A stretch of DNA of 64,000 nucleotides, taken from positions 4,838,501 through 4,902,500 of the forward strand of contig NZ_CP112998.1 of the NCBI RefSeq assembly GCF_026625565.1, read 5' to 3'. The notes below the pieces were generated by a model. That model was given only the letters and a program-made list of their open reading frames with translations, was not told where the DNA came from and searched no databases. Positions 37,597 through 44,247 of this stretch are shown in pieces. Both the position numbers and the translations under genes were made by a program. Source of the stretch: Dyadobacter pollutisoli. GTDB taxonomy: Bacteria > Bacteroidota > Bacteroidia > Cytophagales > Spirosomataceae. How positions within the stretch are numbered: the first letter of the stretch is position 1; each line of letters starts with the position of its first letter.

Positions 37597-38979
37597 ATGC
37601 AGATTCGAAACGATCTTACAGCCGCATCATTACAATCCAAAATTGACAGGTTGTGGCAGCTTTCAGCCGAAAAAATCAACCTCATTTCCAAAGAATACGA
37701 CAACTCGAAAGGAACGCCCGTATTCACCGTCAACGGGAAATACACCTTGCGCGGATGGACTGAATGGACGCAGGGCTTCCAGTACGGCGCCGAAGTACTT
37801 CAATATGACGCAACAGGCGAATCTGCATTTCTTGAAAGTGCCAGAAAAAATACGGTTGCCAGCATGGCTTCCCATGTGGGCCATTTTGGTGTACACGATC
37901 ACGGCTTTAACAATGTAAGTACTTACGGAAATTTGCTGCGGTTAATGAACGAAGGTCGCATCCCTGAAAACGAATGGGAACGCAACTTTTATGAGATCGC
38001 ATTGAAAATCTCTGGGGCGGTACAGGCCAAGCGCTGGACCAATGCGAAGAATGGTGAGGGTTACATTCATTCTTTCAACGGACCGCATTCCCTGTTTGTC
38101 GACACGATCCGCTCGGTGCGTGCGCTGATGGTTTCGCATTTGCTTGGCCACAGTTTAATGGGCGAGAATGATTTAAAAACGAGTTTGCTGGAACGCGGAA
38201 CATTACATTCCGTGGCTACTGCGAAATACTCGGTGTATTACGGCGAAGCTCGTGATAGTTACGATTTGTGGGGCAGAACAGCCCATGAAAGTGTTTTCAA
38301 TACCAATGACGGCAACTATCGCTGCCCCAATTCACAGCAAGGGTTTTCAGGCTTCACAACCTGGACGCGTGGACTGGCCTGGGCAATGGTAGGCTTTGCT
38401 GAACAACTTGAAACATTACCGAGCTTTTCAGACGAAGAACTAGCTCCCCTGGGAGGTCGCAGCGAAATAGAAGCTATTTATTTAAAAGCTGCGAAAGCTA
38501 CCTGCGATTTTTACATTGCCAATACCGCTTCCGATGGCATTCCATACTGGGATACCGGCGCTCCATTGATTCACAAACTGGGGGATTACACGTCGCGTAC
38601 TTCCGATCCATATAATGAATTTGAACCGATAGATAGCTCAGCAGCAGCTATCGGCGCACAAGGTTTGTTGCGTTTGGGTAAATATTTGAATGACAAAGGT
38701 CAGGCTGATCAGGGTAATGTGTACTGGCAAGCAGGCTTGACGGCCGTGGATTCGCTTTTCGAAGAACCATATCTTTCAACAGATCCAACGCACCAGGGAT
38801 TGATCCTACATTCCATTTATCACCGTCCAAATGGCTGGGATAACATACCGGCTGGCCAGACGATACCATGCGGCGAGTCGAGCATGTGGGGCGACTACCA
38901 CGCAAGAGAAGTAGCACTTTATCTGCACCGCGTTAATAAAGGGCTGCCTTATTATTCTTATTTGGGGGCTGTGAGGTGA
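37597..38979 (+). CDS. Glycoside hydrolase, GH88 (unsaturated glucuronyl hydrolase)-like
   Basis: A 460-residue protein with an (alpha/alpha)6-barrel pattern of the GH88/GH105 type. Asp101 in VHDHGF and Asp169 in SLFVDTIRSVR are at the positions of the two catalytic Asp residues of unsaturated glucuronyl hydrolase, and TWTRGLAWAMVGF plus PIDSSAAAIGAQGLLRL match other family blocks. There is no signal peptide, so it works in the cytoplasm on imported disaccharides. GH88 enzymes hydrate the double bond made by polysaccharide lyases and release the unsaturated uronate. The local motifs (VHDHGFNN rather than the usual HHDxGF) differ enough that the true substrate may be different. Confidence 0.78.
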   Translation: MQIRNDLTAASLQSKIDRLWQLSAEKINLISKEYDNSKGTPVFTVNGKYTLRGWTEWTQGFQYGAEVLQYDATGESAFLESARKNTVASMASHVGHFGVHDHGFNNVSTYGNLLRLMNEGRIPENEWERNFYEIALKISGAVQAKRWTNAKNGEGYIHSFNGPHSLFVDTIRSVRALMVSHLLGHSLMGENDLKTSLLERGTLHSVATAKYSVYYGEARDSYDLWGRTAHESVFNTNDGNYRCPNSQQGFSGFTTWTRGLAWAMVGFAEQLETLPSFSDEELAPLGGRSEIEAIYLKAAKATCDFYIANTASDGIPYWDTGAPLIHKLGDYTSRTSDPYNEFEPIDSSAAAIGAQGLLRLGKYLNDKGQADQGNVYWQAGLTAVDSLFEEPYLSTDPTHQGLILHSIYHRPNGWDNIPAGQTIPCGESSMWGDYHAREVALYLHRVNKGLPYYSYLGAVR

Positions 38980-38997
38980 TTGTTAAACTGGGATTGG

Positions 38998-39163
38998 AGT
39001 CATTGATCGTCATTTTTTAGTCACTTATTGTCATTTTTAGTCATTAGTGGTCATTGGTAGTTAGTAGTTACCCAATTTATGACCATAAATGACAATACCT
39101 GACGATAAATGACAACACCTGACAATAAGTGACTACTGATGACAACACTAAGCATCAATGACG
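38998..39163. repeat. Inverted array of GTCATT / AATGAC units
   Basis: About six copies of GTCATT-like units on the left (38998-39056) and about eight AATGAC-like units on the right (39080-39163) face each other. A perfect 15-bp inverted pair, AGTCACTTATTGTCA at 39019-39033 and its complement at 39120-39134, anchors the structure. It fills the 200-base gap between the GH88-like and isomerase genes. Confidence 0.75.
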
Positions 39164-39181
39164 CATAAAAATTAACAGAGA

Positions 39182-40006
39182 TTGGAAAATATAACATTAG
39201 ACCGTTGCTGCATCCATACCATTACTACCAAGCCGTGGGCTTTGCCGGAGGCGGTGGAAAACTATGCGGCAGCTGGTATCAAAGGGATTAGCGTCTGGCA
39301 AAATGCTATTGAGGGAATCGGGCCGCACCGGGCTGGGGAGCTCATTCGCAGGGCCGGGCTTGAAATAGTTTCTTACGTACGGGGCGGGTTTTTCCCCCAT
39401 ACCAGCAGCGCCGGAAGAGCTCAGGCGATTGATCATAACAGAAAGCTACTCGAAGAAGCCGCAGCTTTGGGGGCTCCGATGATCGTCCTGGTTTGCGGTG
39501 CGTCACCTGATCAGTCACTGGAAAAATCCAGGGACCAGATTAGGGAAGGGATCGCTGCTATTCTGCCATTAGCTGAAAAATTAGGAGTAAAACTGGCCAT
39601 TGAACCCCTGCACCCCATGTATGCGGCCGACCGTTCGGCGATCAATACAATGGGCCAGGCGAATGATATGGCGGAATATTTCAAATCTCCATTCGTCGGA
39701 GTGGCGGTTGATGTGTACCATTTATGGTGGGATGCCGATTTGGAAAAAGAAATCGCAAGATGCGGTGCAAACGGAAACTTGCTGGCCTATCATGTGTGCG
39801 ACTGGAAAGTGAACACCATTGACCTGCTCAACGACCGCGGATTGATGGGCGAAGGCTGCATTGATCTAAAAAAGATCAGAGGCTGGGTGGAAGCGACGGG
39901 CTTCAATGGATTCTGTGAGGTTGAGATTTTCTCAAACATCCATTGGGCAAAGGATCAGCACCTGTTTCTGGGAGAAATTACAGACGCTTTTTTAAAAACT
40001 GTTTAA
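39182..40006 (+). CDS. Sugar phosphate isomerase/epimerase, TIM-barrel
   Basis: A 274-residue AP-endonuclease-2-like TIM barrel (xylose isomerase-like family). Metal and substrate ligands appear in order: Glu in LAIEPLHPMYAADRSAINT, Asp/His in VAVDVYHLWWDAD, His in LAYHVCDWK, Glu in GFCEVEIFSNIHW. There is no ATG; a TAA lies just upstream in frame, so the start must be TTG at 39182 (MENITLDRCCIHTITTKPW), which matches a family N-terminus. It likely isomerises or epimerises a ketose or sugar acid intermediate in this cluster. The exact reaction is not readable. Confidence 0.85.
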   Translation: MENITLDRCCIHTITTKPWALPEAVENYAAAGIKGISVWQNAIEGIGPHRAGELIRRAGLEIVSYVRGGFFPHTSSAGRAQAIDHNRKLLEEAAALGAPMIVLVCGASPDQSLEKSRDQIREGIAAILPLAEKLGVKLAIEPLHPMYAADRSAINTMGQANDMAEYFKSPFVGVAVDVYHLWWDADLEKEIARCGANGNLLAYHVCDWKVNTIDLLNDRGLMGEGCIDLKKIRGWVEATGFNGFCEVEIFSNIHWAKDQHLFLGEITDAFLKTV

Positions 40007-40013
40007 TCAAAAA

Positions 40014-40045
40014 ATTGCTAAACCGCTAAAAGCTAACAGCTAAAA
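40014..40045. repeat. Short tandem repeat of GCTAAA units
   Basis: Four steps of a seven- or eight-base unit (GCTAAAC, GCTAAAA, GCTAACA, GCTAAAA) end one base before the ATG of the oxidoreductase gene. It may affect translation of that gene by its position. Confidence 0.6.
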
Positions 40046-40046
40046 C

Positions 40047-41192
40047 ATGACAACACATACCATTGGCATCATCATGAACGGCGTTACGGGCCGTATGGGT
40101 ACAAACCAGCATTTACTAAGATCTATCAAGGCTATTATTGAACAAGGTGGCGTAAAGATCTCTTCTGACGAAGTGATTATGCCCGATCCGATATTGGTAG
40201 GCCGTAATGAAAGCAAGCTGCAAGCCCTTTGCAAGCAGGCAGGTATTGAAAAATATACAACCGACCTGGATTCCGTTATGTCGGACCCGCATTACCAGAT
40301 TTATTTTGATGCTCAGGTAACAGGCCGTCGCGCTGCTGCGGTGAAAAAGGCTATTTTGGCTGGAAAACACATTTACTGCGAAAAGCCAACCGGTACTACA
40401 ACCGAGGAAGCATTGGAACTATATGAACTGGCGACAGCTGCCGGACTTAAAAACGGTGTGGTACAAGACAAACTCTGGCTACCAGGTATGCTGAAACTGA
40501 AACGTTTGATGGAGAATGGCTTCTTTGGAAAAATACTTTCTGTTCGCGGCGAATTCGGTTACTGGGTATTTGAAGGGCACAGCATTCCTGCACAGCGCCC
40601 TTCCTGGAACTATCGCAAGGAGGACGACGGCGGTATCATTGTAGATATGCTTTGCCACTGGCGTTATGTGCTTGACAACCTTTTTGGAAAAGTAAAAGCG
40701 GTTTCCTGCCTTGGAGCGACGCACATTCCGGAGCGTATCGACGAAAACGGCAAGCCTTATGTATGTACCGCGGATGACGCATGCTACGCGACTTTCGAAC
40801 TGGAAGGCGATGTGATTGCTCAGTTCAACTCTTCATGGACAGTACGCGTGCGTCGCGACGATCTGCTGACGTTGCAGGTGGATGGCACACATGGTTCGGC
40901 GGTTGCCGGTCTGCGTGACTGCTACATTCAGCATTATGGCAATACACCAAAACCTGTCTGGAACCCTGATATTCCACAACCAATCCCATTCTTTGACGGC
41001 TGGTCCAAGGTACCGGAGCAAGAGATTTTCGACAATGCATTCAAAGCGCAGTGGGAGTTATTCTTGAAGCACATTGTAAAAGACACGCCATTCCCATGGG
41101 ATCTGAAAGCCGGTGCGCGCGGTGTGCAATTGGCTGAAAAAGGAATTGAAAGCTGGGAGAAGCGGCAATGGGTTAATATTGAGGAATTGTAA
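40047..41192 (+). CDS. Gfo/Idh/MocA family oxidoreductase
   Basis: A 381-residue NAD(P)-dependent oxidoreductase. The nucleotide-binding end has IGIIMNGVTGRMGTNQHLLRSI in place of the usual GxGxxG. The EKP motif of the family is present as IYCEKPTGTT, and DDGGIIVDMLCHWRYVLDNLFG contains the Asp-x3-His residues of the catalytic region. The C-terminal beta-sheet domain follows. It lacks an export signal, unlike the pair at 47-48 kb. In this cluster it probably oxidises or reduces a hydroxyl of the sugar acid intermediate. Confidence 0.9.
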   Translation: MTTHTIGIIMNGVTGRMGTNQHLLRSIKAIIEQGGVKISSDEVIMPDPILVGRNESKLQALCKQAGIEKYTTDLDSVMSDPHYQIYFDAQVTGRRAAAVKKAILAGKHIYCEKPTGTTTEEALELYELATAAGLKNGVVQDKLWLPGMLKLKRLMENGFFGKILSVRGEFGYWVFEGHSIPAQRPSWNYRKEDDGGIIVDMLCHWRYVLDNLFGKVKAVSCLGATHIPERIDENGKPYVCTADDACYATFELEGDVIAQFNSSWTVRVRRDDLLTLQVDGTHGSAVAGLRDCYIQHYGNTPKPVWNPDIPQPIPFFDGWSKVPEQEIFDNAFKAQWELFLKHIVKDTPFPWDLKAGARGVQLAEKGIESWEKRQWVNIEEL

Positions 41193-41200
41193 ATTTTAAT

Positions 41201-41239
41201 AAGACTTGGCAAGTCTTGAAGACTTACCAAGTCTCTCTC
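41201..41239. repeat. Hairpin repeat of the GACTTGSYAAGTC family, copy 2
   Basis: AAGACTTGGCAAGTC and GACTTACCAAGTCT form a long stem around a short loop. Against the reverse complement of the copy at 34576-34613 only a few positions differ, and both end in the same TCTCTCTC run. It lies in the 59-base gap between the oxidoreductase and SDR genes. Confidence 0.75.
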
Positions 41240-41251
41240 TTTTTTCAAAAC

Positions 41252-42022
41252 ATGAAAAAAACAGCACTTATTACAGGAGGTAGCCGCGGAATCGGCTTCG
41301 GAATCGCCAAAGCACTTGCCAACGAAGGCTATAACCTTGCGATCAATGGCGTCCGGGACGAAGAAGGTGCAGCCGAGGCACTCGACGAACTTCGCCAGCT
41401 AGGCGCAGAAGTGCTTTACTGCCAGGGCAACATCGCGGTAGAAAGTGACCGCGAAGCCATTGTAGAAAAAGCTTATTCTGTTTTTGGTCAAATCAATGTG
41501 TTGGTGAATAATGCCGGAATTGCTCCACGGCAGCGACTGGACATTCTGGAAACCACCATTGAAAACTATCAGGAAGTGGTGAAAACGAATATGGAGGGAC
41601 CTTTCTTCCTGACTCAGGCGATAGCGAAACGCATGGCACATGCCAAGGAGAATAATCATGCATTCGATGCGGCCATTATTTTCGTAACCTCTATTTCAGC
41701 CACCGTTGCCTCCATTAACCGGGGCGAATATTGTATTTCAAAAGCGGGACTGGCCATGACCAATCTGCTTTTCGCGGTAAGAATGGCTGAATATAATATA
41801 CCGGTTTTTGAAATTCGTCCGGGTATTATTGCCACTGATATGACTTCCAAAGTACAGGAGAAATACGACAATCTATTCCAAAGCGGTATTGCATTGCAGC
41901 CACGCTGGGGCACACCCGAGGATGTAGGCAAAGCAGTAGCATCCCTTACCCGGGGCGATTTCCCCTACTCTACCGGCCAGGTGATCGGCGTAGATGGAGG
42001 AATGTTGATTGATAGATTGTAA
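41252..42022 (+). CDS. Short-chain dehydrogenase/reductase, 3-ketoacyl-ACP reductase-like
   Basis: A 256-residue SDR; the ATG at 41252 is used, since the longer frame starts with TTG inside the upstream hairpin repeat. The cofactor motif is TGGSRGIG (residues about 7-14), NNAG follows, and the catalytic residues are Ser in FVTSIS and Tyr-x3-Lys in EYCISK. The C-terminal GQVIGVDGG is typical. General databases would call it a 3-ketoacyl-ACP reductase, but its position in a sugar cluster suggests a sugar or sugar-acid dehydrogenase. Confidence 0.9.
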   Translation: MKKTALITGGSRGIGFGIAKALANEGYNLAINGVRDEEGAAEALDELRQLGAEVLYCQGNIAVESDREAIVEKAYSVFGQINVLVNNAGIAPRQRLDILETTIENYQEVVKTNMEGPFFLTQAIAKRMAHAKENNHAFDAAIIFVTSISATVASINRGEYCISKAGLAMTNLLFAVRMAEYNIPVFEIRPGIIATDMTSKVQEKYDNLFQSGIALQPRWGTPEDVGKAVASLTRGDFPYSTGQVIGVDGGMLIDRL

Positions 42023-42141
42023 GGCTTTCGGCCGTCGGCAGTCAAACATCGGCGGTCAGCGGTCAAACACTAGCTTTTTCTCAGAAGGAAGACTATACAG
42101 ATCATTAAAAAAAGCCGACTGCCGACAGCCGACAGCCGAAG
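42023..42141. repeat. Inverted GGCTGTC/GGCAGTC heptad repeats
   Basis: Left arm 42023-42043 (GGCTTTCGGCCGTCGGCAGTC region) and right arm 42117-42140 (GACTGCCGACAGCCGACAGC region) are inverted copies, with degenerate units between. A related element is at 22937-22963. The block fills the gap before the MFS gene. Confidence 0.65.
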
Positions 42142-42156
42142 TAACCAACATCATTC

Positions 42157-43398
42157 ATGTCCGAACTTCCTAATTCCCGTCCTTCCCTGCTTTCGCAATT
42201 GTTACAAGTGCCGGTCATTGTGGCGGCATTGGGTTATCTGGTCGATATGTACGACCTTTTTCTGTTCAGTGTGGTACGTGTCCCCAGTTTGAAAGCACTG
42301 AATGTACCTACTGATCAATTACTTACAGAAGGTATTAATTTGCTCAATTATCAAATGGCAGGAATGCTCATCGGCGGTGTACTATGGGGCATTATTGCCG
42401 ATAAAAAGGGAAGACTTTCGGTACTTTTTGGTTCCATCATTATGTACTCAGTTGCCAACATTGGTAATGGCTTTGTCACATCGCTGGATCAATATGCTCT
42501 TCTGCGCTTTGTTGCAGGCGTAGGTCTTGCGGGAGAGTTGGGCGCGGGGATCACGCTCGTAACCGAAGTACTTCCAAAGGAAATACGTGGGTATGGAACC
42601 ACATTAGTAGCTACATTGGGCGTATTGGGTGCTATACTGGCATATTTCGTAGCGGACTTGTTCGCATGGAGGATATCCTATTTTGTCGGTGGTGGTATGG
42701 GCTTGCTCTTATTGGTGCTTCGTTTCAATGTTTTTGAATCCGGCATGTTCAGGCAGGTGAAAGAAAATACCGTTGACCGGGGAAACATTTTGATGATCCT
42801 GACCAATGGCAAACGATTGACAAAATACCTGATGGCCATTCTCGTCGGGCTGCCGATTTGGTTTGTCGTGGGTATCCTCATTACTTTCTCCCCGGAATTC
42901 GGCGCAGCCAAAGGAATCGAAGGAATCAATGCGGGGAAGGCAGTAATGCTTGCTTTTTCAGGACAAGTGGCGGGTGACATTGTCAGTGGCTTACTCAGTC
43001 AATATCTCAAAAGCCGTAAGAAAGTGATCCGACTGTTCATTGTACTATCCCTTGCCATGGTGGTCGGCTATCTCATGATACCGATGCAGGATTTGTTTTC
43101 TTTTTATCTGTTATGCACCTTGCTCGGGTTTTGCAATGGTTACTGGACTTTATTTATTACCATTGCAGCAGAACTTTTCGGCACCAACTTACGGGCAACC
43201 GTTGCGACTACCGTCCCGAATTTCGTTCGCGGGGCTACCATCCCGCTCGCGGCATTGTTTGTTAGTTTCAAACCCGATTTGGGTGTAATTCAAAGTGGAT
43301 TGGTCATTGGAGCGGCAACCTCCCTGGTAGCGTTGCTGGCATTATATTTCCTTGAAGAAACATTTACAAAGGACATGAACTTTGTAGAGAAAGAGTAA
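42157..43398 (+). CDS. MFS transporter
   Basis: A 413-residue permease with about 12 membrane segments. The loop between helices 2 and 3 has the MFS signature GVLWGIIADKKGRLSVLFGS, and helix 4 has RFVAGVGLAGELGAGITLVTEVLPKEIRG, as in the sugar-porter and aromatic acid:proton symporter groups. The second half has ISLGFCNGYWTLF-like sequence (LGFCNGYWTLFITIAAELFGTNLRATVATTVPNFVRG). As the last gene of the catabolic cluster it should import the sugar acid or disaccharide across the inner membrane. A terminator follows. Confidence 0.92.
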   Translation: MSELPNSRPSLLSQLLQVPVIVAALGYLVDMYDLFLFSVVRVPSLKALNVPTDQLLTEGINLLNYQMAGMLIGGVLWGIIADKKGRLSVLFGSIIMYSVANIGNGFVTSLDQYALLRFVAGVGLAGELGAGITLVTEVLPKEIRGYGTTLVATLGVLGAILAYFVADLFAWRISYFVGGGMGLLLLVLRFNVFESGMFRQVKENTVDRGNILMILTNGKRLTKYLMAILVGLPIWFVVGILITFSPEFGAAKGIEGINAGKAVMLAFSGQVAGDIVSGLLSQYLKSRKKVIRLFIVLSLAMVVGYLMIPMQDLFSFYLLCTLLGFCNGYWTLFITIAAELFGTNLRATVATTVPNFVRGATIPLAALFVSFKPDLGVIQSGLVIGAATSLVALLALYFLEETFTKDMNFVEKE

Positions 43399-43422
43399 TA
43401 AGTATCGGTTTTAGTTAGGTTT

Positions 43423-43457
43423 AAAACGGCCGCTGGTTTCAGTGGCCGTTTTTTTTA
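43423..43457 (+). terminator. Intrinsic terminator of the catabolic cluster
   Basis: AAAACGGCC (43423-43431) pairs with GGCCGTTTT, followed by further T residues to 43456. Confidence 0.85.
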
Positions 43458-43696
43458 ACACTTATTAACACATTCACAAGCAACATTGCCTTTAAAAACC
43501 TACTCTCTTGGTTCAAAGTCGTCTGAAAACAATTTACCGTTCAATTGCTCATGAAAGATATCAACCACTCATTCACTTAAATGTCCACTCCTGTACTTTG
43601 TAATACATAGTACCGGAATTCCTGCCACTTTTGTCATGTCCTCAGGGACAAAAAGAAAATAAAAACAATAACAACAGCCATAAAAATAAAATAGCC

Positions 43697-44077
43697 ATGA
43701 AAACTTCAGTAAAAACTTTCGCATTTGCATTAGCATTTATCGCATCTACTTTCGCTGCCAACGCAGAAGACAAAGAGAACAAAAAACCATCCAGCTTCGG
43801 CACTGGAATCTACCCTACCAAAGACGGTAAAATCAATGTCCTGGTAGACAAAGCCAACCTGGAATCAAGCACTACCTTGTTGCTTAAAAACGAAAATGGT
43901 GACGTCGTGTACCGTGAAACGGTTGGCAAAGACAATAAAAAGTTCGGTCGTGTCCTGAACATGGATCAAATGGAAGCAGGTAAATATAAGCTGGACGTGA
44001 TCAGCGGAGATGAAATCCAGTCTAAATCATTCCAGTTGTCCGAGCAGAAAACGGAACGAGTTTTGTCTGTTAAATAA
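43697..44077 (+). CDS. Small secreted protein of unknown function
   Basis: A 126-residue protein with a signal peptide (TFAFALAFIASTFAANA) and a mature part of about 104 residues. I do not recognise a named family. The mature part is strand-rich with a repeated pattern: INVLVDKANLESSTTLLLKNENGDVVYRETVGKDNKKFGRVLNMDQMEAGKYKLDVISGDEIQSKSFQL. This is what a single immunoglobulin-like or T9SS-associated beta-sandwich would look like. The frame is open upstream, but the ATG at 43697 gives the signal peptide. It has its own terminator, so it is a single-gene unit. Confidence 0.75.
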   Translation: MKTSVKTFAFALAFIASTFAANAEDKENKKPSSFGTGIYPTKDGKINVLVDKANLESSTTLLLKNENGDVVYRETVGKDNKKFGRVLNMDQMEAGKYKLDVISGDEIQSKSFQLSEQKTERVLSVK

Positions 44078-44103
44078 TTAGAAAAAGCAGAGTTTAGCAA
44101 GAG

Positions 44104-44130
44104 CGGCGCCAGTAACGGCGCCGTTTTTTT
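44104..44130 (+). terminator. Strong GC-rich intrinsic terminator
   Basis: CGGCGCC (44104-44110) pairs with GGCGCCG (44117-44123), followed by seven T. Confidence 0.9.
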
Positions 44131-44214
44131 GTTGTGTCGGCTCAACAAAAATTTTCCGTAGAAATACGGTCTTCAACACGTGATTTTGCCCGTTTCTTCC
44201 TGTCAATCAATGCA

Positions 44215-44222
44215 TAACTTTG
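44215..44222 (+). promoter_or_regulatory. Candidate -7 element of the patatin-like gene
   Basis: TAACTTTG matches TAnnTTTG and lies 25 bases before the ATG. The nearest TTTG upstream is 26 bases away, too far for the consensus. Confidence 0.35.
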
Positions 44223-44247
44223 AGTAACTATTTATCCCTCTAAGCTT

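Noticed and set aside
41252..42022. Fatty acid synthesis gene fabG
   Set aside because: The SDR is in a sugar cluster without other fatty acid genes; the fabG-like name reflects general similarity only.
36581..43398. Polysaccharide utilisation locus
   Set aside because: There is no SusC/SusD pair, no secreted lyase or hydrolase in the cluster, so it does not meet the usual definition.
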